DNA of 64,000 nucleotides from Billgrantia antri (GTDB taxonomy: Bacteria > Pseudomonadota > Gammaproteobacteria > Pseudomonadales > Halomonadaceae): positions 1-64,000 of the forward strand of contig NZ_JAHYCA010000007.1 in the NCBI RefSeq assembly GCF_019430905.1, given 5' to 3'. The stretch's first letter is position 1, and the number at the start of each line of letters is the position of its first letter. Below the pieces are notes generated by a model that was given only the letters and a program-made list of their open reading frames with translations, did no database searches and was not told the DNA's origin. Position numbers and translations under genes: made by a program. This document shows, piece after piece, positions 50,361-59,099 of this stretch.

Positions 50361-51560
50361 TCATTCCGTGCCGGCGTCGTCCACGAGCGCCAGCAACTCG
50401 TTCAAGAATAATAGACCTCGCGGTGAAGCCTGAAGCCTTTCGCGATCTTCCACAAGAAGTCCTTTTTCGTATGCCACAGCGAGCCGCTCGTTCAGCACCG
50501 CGAGAGGGCGCCCGGTGTGGGCCTGCCAGTCAGCCATGGCCACGCCGTCGACGAGGCGCAGCGCATTCATGGCGAACTCGAGCGGCAGCTCGGCCTCACC
50601 GACCCGGCTGCTGCCGGCCACGAAGCCGCGTGGATCGCGACGGCGGCGCAGGTAGGCCTCGGGCTGGCGCGTCTTCCAGCGGCGCTCTATCTGGAGCCGC
50701 CCCGACTCGTCCACGGCACTCAGCTTGCCGTGACTGCCGGCCCCGATGCCCAGGTAGTCACCGAAGCGCCAGTAGTTGAGGTTGTGCCGGGAGCGTCGCC
50801 CGGGTTGCGCATAGGCGGAAATCTCATAGCGCGACAACCCTTCGGCCTCGAGCCGCTCATGGCCAAGGTCCTGGATGTCCCACAGCACTTCCTCCTCCGG
50901 TAGCACTGGTGGCCTGGAGTGAAACTCGGTGTTGGGTTCGAGGGTGAGCTGGTACCAGGAAAGATGCTCCGGCGTCAGCGTCAGGGCACGCTCCAGGTCG
51001 GCCAGGGCCAGCTCGGGGGTCTGCCCGGGCAGGCTGTGCATCAGATCGAGATTGAGGTTGTCGAAGCCGGCCGTGCGCGCCTCCTCGACCGCGGTCACGG
51101 CATCCTCGCCGCTGTGTATGCGCCCCAGGGCCTCGAGCTGGGCCGACTGGAAACTCTGCACGCCGAGCGATAGCCGATTGATGCCAGCCCGGCGGTAGCC
51201 CCGGAAACGCCCGCGCTCCAGCGTGCCGGGGTTGGCTTCCAGGGTGATCTCGATGTCTTCGGCAAACGGCAGGCGCCGGGCCAGCTCAGCGAGGAGGCGC
51301 TGGTAGAACCCAGCCGACATCAGGCTCGGCGTCCCGCCGCCGATGAAGATGCTGACCAGGGGCCGGCCCGCCGCCAGCGGCAGGTCGGCATCGAGATCGT
51401 CGAGCAGGGCGGCCAGATACTCGTCTTCCGGCAACTCGCCTCCCCTGCCGACGCTATGAGAATTGAAATCGCAGTAGGGGCACTTGCGCACGCACCAGGG
51501 CACGTGCACGTAGAGGGCCAGGGGGGGCAGAATCGATACGTCCCGAATTGCGGCTGGCAT
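50361..51560 (-). CDS. hemW: Radical SAM heme chaperone HemW
   Basis: 399 residues. The radical SAM triad is CVRKCPYCDF (Cys-x3-Cys-x2-Cys), with IFIGGGTPSLM and ITLEANPGTLE following, and the HemN-like C-terminal domain. The fourth Cys position of true coproporphyrinogen dehydrogenases is not evident, so HemW (YggW) is the better call. It binds heme and delivers it to apoproteins. One-base overlap (TGATG) with rdgB upstream, a conserved pairing. Confidence 0.93.
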   Translation of the reverse strand: MPAAIRDVSILPPLALYVHVPWCVRKCPYCDFNSHSVGRGGELPEDEYLAALLDDLDADLPLAAGRPLVSIFIGGGTPSLMSAGFYQRLLAELARRLPFAEDIEITLEANPGTLERGRFRGYRRAGINRLSLGVQSFQSAQLEALGRIHSGEDAVTAVEEARTAGFDNLNLDLMHSLPGQTPELALADLERALTLTPEHLSWYQLTLEPNTEFHSRPPVLPEEEVLWDIQDLGHERLEAEGLSRYEISAYAQPGRRSRHNLNYWRFGDYLGIGAGSHGKLSAVDESGRLQIERRWKTRQPEAYLRRRRDPRGFVAGSSRVGEAELPLEFAMNALRLVDGVAMADWQAHTGRPLAVLNERLAVAYEKGLLVEDRERLQASPRGLLFLNELLALVDDAGTE

Positions 51561-52171
51561 CAGCGCCGGCTCGCCTCGCGCAGGGCCGCCAGCATCGCTT
51601 CGAGGGCACGTCCGCGGTGGCTGAGGCGGTTCTTCTCCTCGCTATCGAGCTCCGCCACGCTCCTGCCGAGCGACGGCAGCCAGAACAGCGGGTCATAGCC
51701 GAATCCCCCCTCTCCTCGCGGCTGCTGCAGAATCTCCCCTTCCCAGCTGCGCTGAACGATAAGCGGTACCGGATCGTCGGCGTGACGCAGGTAGACCAGC
51801 GCACACCAGTAGCGCCCGCTACGAGCGGGCCCCGATACCCCGCTCAGGGCCTCCAGCAGCTTGGCATTGTTGCGCGCATCGCTCTTGGGTTCTCCGGCGT
51901 AGCGTGCCGAATAGATGCCCGGCCGTCCCGAAAGGAAATCCACCTCGAGCCCCGAGTCGTCGGCCAGTGCCGGCAGGCCACTGGCACGACTGGCGGCACG
52001 CGCCTTGAGCAGGGCGTTCTCGACGAAGGTGAGCCCGGTTTCCTCGACATCGACCACGCCGAATTCCGACTGGGGACGGACACGTAATCCCAGGTCAGCG
52101 AAAAGCTGGCGGAACTCGCGGATCTTGCCGGGATTGGCGCTGGCCAGAACCAGCTCATCTGTGGGGGACAC
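51560..52171 (-). CDS. rdgB: XTP/dITP pyrophosphatase (RdgB/HAM1)
   Basis: 203 residues. Family motifs VLASANPGKIREF, LTFVENALLKARAA, LADDSGLEVDFLSGRPG and GGFGYDPLFWLP are present. It hydrolyses non-canonical purine nucleoside triphosphates to protect DNA. The start is GTG with AGGAG five bases upstream. First gene of an rdgB-hemW pair. Confidence 0.97.
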   Translation of the reverse strand: MSPTDELVLASANPGKIREFRQLFADLGLRVRPQSEFGVVDVEETGLTFVENALLKARAASRASGLPALADDSGLEVDFLSGRPGIYSARYAGEPKSDARNNAKLLEALSGVSGPARSGRYWCALVYLRHADDPVPLIVQRSWEGEILQQPRGEGGFGYDPLFWLPSLGRSVAELDSEEKNRLSHRGRALEAMLAALREASRR

Positions 52172-52587
52172 AACCGCTCCTCATGCAGGATGTCACTCCA
52201 GTATGTTACACGACGCAAGGACTTGGCAGAACTGCCTTCGCTGTCGCGACTTGCGCGTCGAAGCACAATATAAAAGTCGTTACAAGACGACCACGAGGCA
52301 ATGCACCTGCAGCTTGTTGATACCGTTTTTGTAACCTATCTTTACACTGGGCTTGCGTAGGGTGGCAACAGTGTGGCGCGACTGCCGGATGGAAATGCGT
52401 CGATCAGTTGATGAAAACCCGAGCAGAACTAACTGACACTTACATTAGTAATATTAGATCAACCAGTGACGGCTGGTCGCTATTTTCCAGAAATTTCCTT
52501 CTATCCAACCTAGCCTTCGACGGTTTCGCTGTAGCTCGCTAGGAGCAGAAGGAATCCTATTACGTATTCAATGAAGACGAGCGACTC
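52172..52587. promoter_or_regulatory. Divergent intergenic region upstream of the VpsR-like regulator
   Basis: 416 bases, less GC-rich than its neighbours, no gene seen. Possible elements: a weak sigma-54-like GG-N10-GC at 52363-52377 (TGGCAACAGTGTGGC), a short inverted repeat ACCAG/CTGGT at 52462-52477, and GGCAG/CTGCC at 52225-52236. None is strong enough to assign. Confidence 0.35.
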
Positions 52588-53964
52588 ATGGAAAAAGACA
52601 CAGCACTCTTGTTGATCGATTCCGTGTCAGATGACAGGCAAAGATTCATTGAGCGCATGGCAGGCAAAGGGTGGCATATCAACCTTGCCGAGAGCCTGGA
52701 AGCGGCACAATCTCTGCTGAATGAAACCGAACATGAGGCAGGTATCTGCTTTCTTCATCATGACCAAGCTAACGAACTGAAAAATATAGAAAAGTTGATC
52801 GCTCGATCGAGAATGGAGTGGATCGCCATGGTGCGTGAGTCCGTGCTCGACGACCCCTGGATCTGCAAAGCGCTGGGAAGCCTTTTCATGGCCTACCAGG
52901 CGGAGCCGATCGACATCGAGCAGGTCGATTGCCTCCTGCGGCACGCAGTGGCCATGAAACGGCTCAGGAAGGAGGAGGCCGCATCAAAACGGCCAAGGGA
53001 GACCGAATTCGACATGGTCGGCACGGTACCGGTCATGCAAAAGGTGTTCGACACCATACGCCGGGTAGCCTCCGTGGAGGCTCCCGTATTCATCAGCGGT
53101 GAGTCGGGCACGGGCAAGGAACTTGCCGCCCGCGCCATACACGAACGCTCACGACGCGCTACTGCGCCTTTCGTTGCCGTGAATTGTGGTGCCCTACCCA
53201 GCAACCTGATTCAGTCCGAACTGTTCGGTCATGAGAAAGGTGCCTTCACCGGCGCCAACCAACGTAAGATCGGCCAGATCGAAGCCGCCTCGGGCGGCAC
53301 GTTGTTCCTCGACGAGATCGGTGACCTGTCCCTTGAACTGCAAGTCAATCTGCTGCGTTTTCTCGAGGAAAAAACGATTCAGCGCATCGGTGCACTCGAA
53401 GAGGTACACGTCGATGTTCGCGTCCTTTCGGCTACCCACGTGGATCTAACGAAGGCAATCGAGGAGGGACGGTTCCGCGAGGACCTCTACCATCGCCTCA
53501 ACGTGCTGCAGGTCGCCATTCCACCGCTGAGAGAACGCCAGGAGGACATAGAAATCCTGGCCAGGTTTTTCTTCGATAAATTCGCCGAAGAAAAATCCTT
53601 GAAAGTACAGGGTTTCAGCCAGGATGCTCTGGTACTCATGCAGCAGCATCACTGGCCGGGCAATATTCGGGAGCTCATCAATCGTGTACGTCGCGCCATG
53701 GTCATGTGTGAGCAGCGTCTGATCAAGCCGTCGGATCTGGGCCTAGAACGACGCGCATCCAGTCGCCATGTCGTGACCCTGGAGGAGGCTCGCAACTGCG
53801 CCGAGAGAGATGCCTTGCGACAAGCCCTGGGTCGCAACAGGCAAAAGGTCAAGCAAGCCGCCGAAGAACTGGGCGTATCACGGGTAACGCTTTATCGACT
53901 GATTGAAAAGCACGGCCTGGACAGAACGACCGAAGAGACCGCTTGTCCCTTCACCTCGGCATGA
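52588..53964 (+). CDS. VpsR-like sigma-54-dependent enhancer-binding protein (intact GAFTGA)
   Basis: 458 residues. An N-terminal degenerate receiver (about 1-125, VpsR-type; the usual phospho-Asp is not obvious) is followed by AAA+ (about 140-370) with Walker A GESGTGKE (171-178), the sigma-54 loop GAFTGA (218-223) and Walker B GGTLFLDE (236-243). A Fis-type helix-turn-helix is at about 410-450 ([19 protein letters not shown]). It should open sigma-54 promoters; the nearest good candidate lies at 60894-60908. The input may be c-di-GMP or another non-phosphorylation signal. First gene of the biofilm-like module; codon use looks native, though its promoter region is AT-rich. Confidence 0.9.
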   Translation: MEKDTALLLIDSVSDDRQRFIERMAGKGWHINLAESLEAAQSLLNETEHEAGICFLHHDQANELKNIEKLIARSRMEWIAMVRESVLDDPWICKALGSLFMAYQAEPIDIEQVDCLLRHAVAMKRLRKEEAASKRPRETEFDMVGTVPVMQKVFDTIRRVASVEAPVFISGESGTGKELAARAIHERSRRATAPFVAVNCGALPSNLIQSELFGHEKGAFTGANQRKIGQIEAASGGTLFLDEIGDLSLELQVNLLRFLEEKTIQRIGALEEVHVDVRVLSATHVDLTKAIEEGRFREDLYHRLNVLQVAIPPLRERQEDIEILARFFFDKFAEEKSLKVQGFSQDALVLMQQHHWPGNIRELINRVRRAMVMCEQRLIKPSDLGLERRASSRHVVTLEEARNCAERDALRQALGRNRQKVKQAAEELGVSRVTLYRLIEKHGLDRTTEETACPFTSA

Positions 53965-54436
53965 GCCTGCTGCTCCTTGCGGCCGCACCAACGGGTATCT
54001 CGGCGCAGCCCTATGGGTGCCCACCTAGGGCGAGGATGGGTTGGTCAGGGCAGCGCAGAATGGTGCTTTCCACTGTCGTTTAGTATGAAAAAAATACTTC
54101 TCTATCCGCTACACTCTCATACCTCAAGGAGGCGAGAGCAATGGGGAATTTTGTCCTAAGAGGCACCTCCATCACACGGGCGAATATTTATAAATTATTG
54201 TTTTTACTGAAAATAACTCTGCAGCTAAGAAAAAAGTGGACCCGCGTGCCTAGTCAATTCAGTACCAGAGGAGGCAGCGCTTGGTATGAGACTACATAGA
54301 GAAAAGTAATAAGCAGAATATTTTCATGAAAAAAACATATTAACCACCTTGCTGTTTTTGACCGAGACTCGAAAATGGCGGCAAAATTTACATTTCTTTA
54401 CATGTAGGACTACGAATAAATAAGGGGGAAGGGATC
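53965..54436. promoter_or_regulatory. AT-rich intergenic region upstream of the VpsT-like regulator
   Basis: 472 bases, clearly richer in A+T than the rest of the window. It holds a candidate 52-codon ORF (54141-54299, listed separately) and, close to the VpsT-like start, a direct repeat TTTACAT at 54387-54393 and 54397-54403 (10-base period, one helical turn), 33 bases before the ATG. TTGACC at about 54359 could be a -35. AT-richness suggests H-NS/MvaT-type silencing or multiple activator inputs, as for csgD-class promoters. Confidence 0.4.
54141..54299 (+). CDS. Possible small protein, 52 residues
   Basis: An ATG preceded by AGGAGG at eight-base spacing opens a 52-codon frame: MGNFVLRGTSITRANIYKLL start, a short hydrophobic/basic middle (LLFLLKITLQLRKKW) and a polar tail. 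The ribosome site is one of the best in the window, but codon use is AT-rich, the protein matches nothing I know, and the region is otherwise regulatory. Could be a real small regulator/membrane-associated peptide, a leader ORF, or chance. Confidence 0.3.
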   Translation: MGNFVLRGTSITRANIYKLLFLLKITLQLRKKWTRVPSQFSTRGGSAWYETT

Positions 54437-55108
54437 ATGACAAGCATGGACTTTCGGATCTTTCTGGTAACCGCCATCAATCCCCAGTCGAAGCTGTTCA
54501 TCGAGCACCTCCAGCAACAGCTGGAGCATGAGGTCGTCGCTGTCGATACCGAGGCCATGCCATCCATGAGTGAGGGAGATAACGTCCTGGTGATACTCGA
54601 TCTGGACCACTTGGGCGAAGCCAACATGCAGCGCTGGCAGGCGGCAGCGGATGGCAAGGAAACCATCAGCCTCGCGGCCTTCAACGTGCGCGACGAGGGA
54701 CACGCCGTCGAGCTGCTCTCGTCACTCAACCTACAGGGCATATTCTATCGGAACGACAGCGTAGAGCTAATCTGCAAGGGAATCGAGGCACTCCAGAGCG
54801 GCAGTCTCTGGATGTCGCGAACTTTGATGTCTCGCATGATCCAGCTTCTACGTCGCCAGCAGATGAACTCCTATCGTCCAGCCTGTGGATTGACCCAGCG
54901 TGAACTGGAGATCATCGGGCTTCTCGGCACGGGAGCCACCAATTCGGAGATCGCCGAAAAACTGTTCGTCAGCGAACATACCGTAAAATCCCATCTTTAC
55001 AACATCTTCAGGAAAATAAAGGTTCACAACCGGCTACAAGCCATGAACTGGGCCAGACGGAACCTGTTCAGCGTACCTCCCAGCTATAAGCGCGAGGCAC
55101 GCCACTGA
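54437..55108 (+). CDS. VpsT/CsgD-like LuxR-family regulator with c-di-GMP motif
   Basis: 223 residues. Atypical receiver-like domain (about 1-135) ends with LWMSR at 124-128, matching the W[FLM][ST]R c-di-GMP-binding motif of VpsT. A LuxR helix-turn-helix spans about 150-210 (LTQRELEIIGLLGTGATNSEIAEKLFVSEHTVKSHLYNI region). Related proteins activate curli, Vps or other matrix genes in response to c-di-GMP. GGGAAGGG precedes the ATG. It sits between the two VpsR-like genes, so the three probably form one regulatory circuit. Confidence 0.88.
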   Translation: MTSMDFRIFLVTAINPQSKLFIEHLQQQLEHEVVAVDTEAMPSMSEGDNVLVILDLDHLGEANMQRWQAAADGKETISLAAFNVRDEGHAVELLSSLNLQGIFYRNDSVELICKGIEALQSGSLWMSRTLMSRMIQLLRRQQMNSYRPACGLTQRELEIIGLLGTGATNSEIAEKLFVSEHTVKSHLYNIFRKIKVHNRLQAMNWARRNLFSVPPSYKREARH

Positions 55109-55161
55109 GGCAGGCCAGGAATTGAAGTAATGCTTGAGCGCAGCCAATAGGGATATCCGTC

Positions 55162-56520
55162 ATGGAAACGCCCCCCAACGTCATGCTGCTGGACCGGGTT
55201 TCTGAACGCTCATGCAAGATGCTGGCGGCACTCGACGAGCAGGGTTGTCTCGTTACGCTCGCCGAGAATCATCAGCAAGCACGCCATGCCATGGCAAATG
55301 ACGATTTCGATGTCGGACTCGTGCAGCTTCTGGAAGAAGATGCGGATCACGTGTCGATGCTGGAAAGCCTGGTTCTCGACAGCGGCTTTGACTGGGTAGC
55401 CTTGGCCAATCCACGTCAAGCCAGCGATCCCCGTATTCGTCCGGCACTTGCCCGGATGTTCCACAGCGTTCATTTCCAAGAGGATCTGGCCGGTCTGGTT
55501 TGCCTGTTGCGCAGCATTTACCGGCAGCGTGCCGTATCACTCAATGCCGACAGGAAAGCCGTTCTCCATGTTGCCAAGAAGAGCTTGATCGGTACCTCAC
55601 CCAGCATGCGTCGGGTCGTGAAGAAGATCCGGACCTTGGCTGACGTCGATGCCCCAGTGTTCATCAGCGGCGAATCGGGGACTGGCAAGGAGCTGGCCGC
55701 CAGGGCCATCCATGAGCTTTCCTCCCGTGCGCATGCTCCGTTCGTTGCGATCAACTGCGGGGCCATTCCGCCCAACTTGATTCAATCCGAACTCTTCGGC
55801 TTCGAAAAGGGCGCATTCACGGATGCCCATTGCCAGCGCATGGGGAAGATCGAGGCCGCCTCCGGGGGCACCCTGTTCCTGGATGAGATCAGCGAGCTTC
55901 CCTATGACCTCCAGGCGACCCTGTTGCGCTTCATCGAGAGTCATTGCTTCTTCCGTCTCGGCAGCCGCAAGGAAACCCAGGCTGACGTGCGCATCGTTGC
56001 GGCGACGAACAGGCATGTCCCTACCCTCGTAGAAGAGGGACGTTTCAGGCTGGATCTCTTCTACCGCCTGAACGTGCTCGAGATCACGATTCCACCACTA
56101 CGAGAAAGAAAAGCGGACATTGCGCCACTCGTCGAACACTTCTTCGAGCAGTTCAGCCAGTACCGGCCTGATGGGCTTGAGGGTTTCAGTCCTCAAGCCA
56201 TATCGCTCCTGCAGAACCATGACTGGCCGGGCAATATTCGCGAACTGATGAATACGGTCTGCCGCGCCATGCTCATGTCGAATCCTCCCCATATCGAGGA
56301 GGAGGACATACCGATCGCCAACCCTGGCACGCCTCATCAGCCACCCACCCTGGAGGAAATCCGAGAGCAGGCCGAACGCCACACCATCCTCAATGCGCTC
56401 AAGCGAAACCGGTACAATATTGCACGCACAGCGCGAGAGCTAGGGGTCTCTCGCGTCACCCTCTACCGCCTGCTGGACAAGTATGACATCCAGCGAACCA
56501 ATGACCGACATCCACCATGA
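55162..56520 (+). CDS. VpsR-like enhancer-binding protein paralogue (GAFTDA loop)
   Basis: 452 residues, same three-domain build as the gene at 52588: degenerate receiver (about 1-120), AAA+ with Walker A GESGTGKE (about 170-177) and Walker B GGTLFLDE, and a Fis helix-turn-helix at the end ([19 protein letters not shown]). The sigma-54 contact loop reads GAFTDA (217-222), not GAFTGA. Loss of that Gly usually harms sigma-54 remodelling, so this member may act with sigma-70 (as reported for V. cholerae VpsR) or modulate its paralogue. It is 37 bases upstream of the beta-barrel gene and probably cotranscribed with it. Confidence 0.88.
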   Translation: METPPNVMLLDRVSERSCKMLAALDEQGCLVTLAENHQQARHAMANDDFDVGLVQLLEEDADHVSMLESLVLDSGFDWVALANPRQASDPRIRPALARMFHSVHFQEDLAGLVCLLRSIYRQRAVSLNADRKAVLHVAKKSLIGTSPSMRRVVKKIRTLADVDAPVFISGESGTGKELAARAIHELSSRAHAPFVAINCGAIPPNLIQSELFGFEKGAFTDAHCQRMGKIEAASGGTLFLDEISELPYDLQATLLRFIESHCFFRLGSRKETQADVRIVAATNRHVPTLVEEGRFRLDLFYRLNVLEITIPPLRERKADIAPLVEHFFEQFSQYRPDGLEGFSPQAISLLQNHDWPGNIRELMNTVCRAMLMSNPPHIEEEDIPIANPGTPHQPPTLEEIREQAERHTILNALKRNRYNIARTARELGVSRVTLYRLLDKYDIQRTNDRHPP

Positions 56521-56557
56521 CGGTTCCTCGGAACTGGAACTTCAAGGGAAGAGAAAC

Positions 56558-57637
56558 ATGAATAAAATTAACTTCTTGCTGTTCAACACCGCACTGGGTC
56601 TCGCCCTTTCTCAGGGCGTCGCGGCCCAGGACACCGCAGCTCCGGGCGGCATCACGTCGCCGGTAGGCCAAGCGCCGGTTGAGGCGCCGCCCGAGCAGCC
56701 CGAAGTCCAGGCCATCGCGGACATCGGTGGCGTACTGACGCCACGCGGAAGATTGGTATTGGAACCTTCGCTGCAGTACTCCCATTCAGGGGTCAACCGC
56801 CTGACCTTTCGCGGCGTCGAGATTCTCAGCACCCTTCTTATTGGGGTGTTCAGCGCCGAAGAGGCCGAACGGGACGTCTGGACCGCCGCGCTGACCGGAC
56901 GGCTAGGGGTCACCGACCGGCTCGAGATGGAACTCAAGGTGCCCTATGTCTATCGCGATGATACCGTGCGAGCCACGGTTCCCACGGTCGGGGACGACAG
57001 CTTCGATATCGATCGCGATCTTTCCGGCAACGGCTTGGGAGATATCGAAGTCACCGCGCGCTATCAGCTCAACCGCGGCCAGAATGGCTGGCCCTTCTTC
57101 GTCGGCAACCTACGCTACAAGAGCGTTACCGGAGACGGCCCCTTCGACATTTCTCGCGACGCTGACGGCATCGAGCAGGAGCTGGCTACCGGCTCAGGCT
57201 TTCATGCCATCGAGCCCAGCATTACCGCGCTCTTTCCCTCCGATCCGGCAGTATTCTTCGCCAACATCGGCTACCTCTACAACATGAGCGACGATGTCGA
57301 CACGCGACTCACCGATGAGTTGCGCATCGGCGAGGTCGATCCGGGCGATGCAGTGCGGTTGAGCTTCGGCATGGCATATGCCATCAACCCCCGTGCCTCC
57401 TTCACGCTGGGCTTCAAGAATGATTTCATCGGCAAGACAGAAACCGAGTACTTCGACGACGGTACCAGAGTGACCCAGAGCTCACGCACCCTTAATGTCG
57501 GCTCGCTGCTGCTGGGCTGGTCCTATCAACTCAACCAGGACGTCTCGGTCAACCTCGGCCTGGAGCTGGGGGTGACCGACGATGCCCCCAATACCGTGCT
57601 GACGCTACGGATTCCCTTCGGCTCCAACGTGTTCTGA
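56558..57637 (+). CDS. Outer-membrane beta-barrel protein (transporter/FapF-like)
   Basis: 359 residues. Signal peptide MNKINFLLFNTALGLALS, cleaved near VAAQ. Then a Pro/Glu-rich segment (about 25-60) and a barrel of alternating strands: IGGVLTPRGRLVLEPSLQYS, VTDRLEMELKVPYVYRDD, and a C-terminus VLTLRIPFGSNVF ending in aromatic Phe as barrels do. I recall this family beside C39 peptidases (FapF-like or MetA-pathway-like porins), but did not verify. Likely the exit channel for the secreted proteins encoded convergently at 57.7-60.7 kb. AAGGGAAGAG precedes the ATG. Confidence 0.78.
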   Translation: MNKINFLLFNTALGLALSQGVAAQDTAAPGGITSPVGQAPVEAPPEQPEVQAIADIGGVLTPRGRLVLEPSLQYSHSGVNRLTFRGVEILSTLLIGVFSAEEAERDVWTAALTGRLGVTDRLEMELKVPYVYRDDTVRATVPTVGDDSFDIDRDLSGNGLGDIEVTARYQLNRGQNGWPFFVGNLRYKSVTGDGPFDISRDADGIEQELATGSGFHAIEPSITALFPSDPAVFFANIGYLYNMSDDVDTRLTDELRIGEVDPGDAVRLSFGMAYAINPRASFTLGFKNDFIGKTETEYFDDGTRVTQSSRTLNVGSLLLGWSYQLNQDVSVNLGLELGVTDDAPNTVLTLRIPFGSNVF

Positions 57638-57647
57638 GTCCCGCCAG

Positions 57648-57680
57648 AGGCCCGGTGCAGTTTATAAATACCGGGCCTCA
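57648..57680. terminator. Hairpin between the convergent barrel gene and the secretion operon
   Basis: 10-bp perfect stem GAGGCCCGGT / ACCGGGCCTC with a 13-base AT-rich loop, in the 76-base gap between two stop codons. No clear T-tract on either side; probably bidirectional. Confidence 0.55.
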
Positions 57681-57713
57681 CTGCGCAGGAAAGGCAAGGC
57701 GAGAAAGCCGCGC

Positions 57714-58301
57714 TCAACGGGCCAGTGAGTTCGTGATGAAGTGACGTTGCTGGGCTGCTTGCAACGCCGGCAGGTTATTGACTTGTACGCCAATATCGAG
57801 CTGTTGCCGGATGTCCCGCCCTGACGCATCGCTGACTACACCGCCAAGGATGGCGTCCTGCGTCACCGAATGGAACACCGAGGTGAAACCCTTGCTGTCG
57901 TTCACTACCAGGCCGGGGAAGTCCTTCATTCCGGAAAGGTTGATACCGCTCGGCGTCAACTCCATGATGGTCTTGCCGCTCCCCTGCCCGACCTGGTTGA
58001 CGAGCTGACCATCAATTACGCCATGCTGAGTGATCGTCTGGGATACGACCTCGGCGCCCGTCCCGTTGATGATGAAGACGGTATCCATCCGCACGTTGTC
58101 CACCAGGGTCTGGAGGGTAGCACCGAAGCTCATATCGAGCCCAGAGAGCTGGAAGCCTCCCCGCAATTCACTCATTTCCACCTCGTCGATAGGCTCCAAG
58201 TAGGCAAAGTCGGCCGCCTGCAGCGTGGCGCTCGACAGGCACAGTGACACCACGCCAAACCAGCCGAAGAGTTCGCTACGTAAAGCCGGGGCCGGTTGCA
58301 T
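57714..58301 (-). CDS. Secreted protein with C39-type double-glycine motif
   Basis: 195 residues. Sec signal peptide (LFGWFGVVSLCLSSATLQAA, about 11-30), then at residues 38-49 IDEVEMSELRGG. Relative to the Gly-Gly, Glu is at -8, Met at -7 and Leu at -4, the spacing of double-glycine leader peptides cut by C39 peptidases. The rest (50-195) is beta-rich and Gly/Asn/Val-rich. No conserved enzymatic motif seen. GAGGA precedes the chosen ATG; an 18-codon longer frame is unlikely. It could be the fibre subunit, a FapE-like minor component or an adaptor. Last gene of the operon. Confidence 0.75.
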   Translation of the reverse strand: MQPAPALRSELFGWFGVVSLCLSSATLQAADFAYLEPIDEVEMSELRGGFQLSGLDMSFGATLQTLVDNVRMDTVFIINGTGAEVVSQTITQHGVIDGQLVNQVGQGSGKTIMELTPSGINLSGMKDFPGLVVNDSKGFTSVFHSVTQDAILGGVVSDASGRDIRQQLDIGVQVNNLPALQAAQQRHFITNSLAR

Positions 58302-58360
58302 CGCGTCCTCAGGATGACAGGTGATCGCTCGCCAAGAGCTTCGGCATGTTTTCATCGCAT

Positions 58361-59074
58361 TTACCGCCCAAGTTCGTTGATTGCTGGCAGCTGCAGCAGC
58401 ATCGAGGCCACATCGGCCCGGTCGATACCGCTGCCGACCGGAGCCGATGGCCGGATGCGCCAGTCTCGCTCATGGTTGAAGTTAGCCTTGGCAATGGCGG
58501 TATCGGCACGGGCCCCCAACACCAGGCCACTCCAGATCGACTCGAAGTGCGCCCTGGGCACTGCCACGGTGCCCACGGCAGGGTCGCCGAGCAGTACGCT
58601 ATCGCCATCCACTCCCTTGAACACGACGAAGTGTCGGTATCCCCCCGTATTGATCAGGGTTATGGCGGGAATACCGATGCGCTCCAGGTCATCGAGCCCG
58701 ACCCGGAAACCGTCCGAGTTGAGTCCTTGGCCGTCGAGGTAGCGTTTCATGTCGAGCATGGAGAAACCCTGCTCCCGAATCTGCTCGACTTCCCCTGTGC
58801 GAATCATCGACTCGAAGACGTCCGCCTCAGTGGTGGGCCGGTCATAGTGATAGGTGAGCAGTGTCGCCACCGCAGCAGCCCCGCAGCTGTAGTCGTACTG
58901 CTGGGCGACGACGCCGTCCCAACGCATCTCGTGATGGCTTCTCGCCGCGACCGTCACGGAGCCGAAGCCACCGTTCAGCGCGATCGTCACGCCGGCCGCC
59001 TTCAGCGGTTTCGCCTGCAGGCTCATGCCAACACATGCCAGCGCTAAGCCGAGCCACCGTAGAGTTCCGGCCAT
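58361..59074 (-). CDS. Periplasmic C39-family cysteine peptidase (FapD/FilB-like)
   Basis: 237 residues. An N-terminal signal peptide (WLGLALACVGMSLQAKPLKA) replaces the ABC-transporter context of classical C39 peptidases. The catalytic set is complete: Gln59 and Cys64 in QQYDYSCGAAAVATLL, His148 in GGYRHFVVF and Asp164 in GDPAVG. Free periplasmic C39 enzymes occur in Fap amyloid and Acinetobacter Fil loci. Likely substrates are the flanking proteins that carry the E-[LM]-x2-[VL]-x-G-[GR] motif. GGAGG precedes the ATG; it lies 59 bases upstream of the gene at 57714. Confidence 0.88.
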   Translation of the reverse strand: MAGTLRWLGLALACVGMSLQAKPLKAAGVTIALNGGFGSVTVAARSHHEMRWDGVVAQQYDYSCGAAAVATLLTYHYDRPTTEADVFESMIRTGEVEQIREQGFSMLDMKRYLDGQGLNSDGFRVGLDDLERIGIPAITLINTGGYRHFVVFKGVDGDSVLLGDPAVGTVAVPRAHFESIWSGLVLGARADTAIAKANFNHERDWRIRPSAPVGSGIDRADVASMLLQLPAINELGR

Positions 59075-59099
59075 TCTCCACCTCCGTCGCTCCCCAGCC

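Noticed and set aside
52363..52377. Sigma-54 promoter upstream of the first VpsR-like gene
   Set aside because: Spacing is right (GG-N10-GC), but both elements deviate from TGGCAC and TTGC, so it was not called as a promoter.
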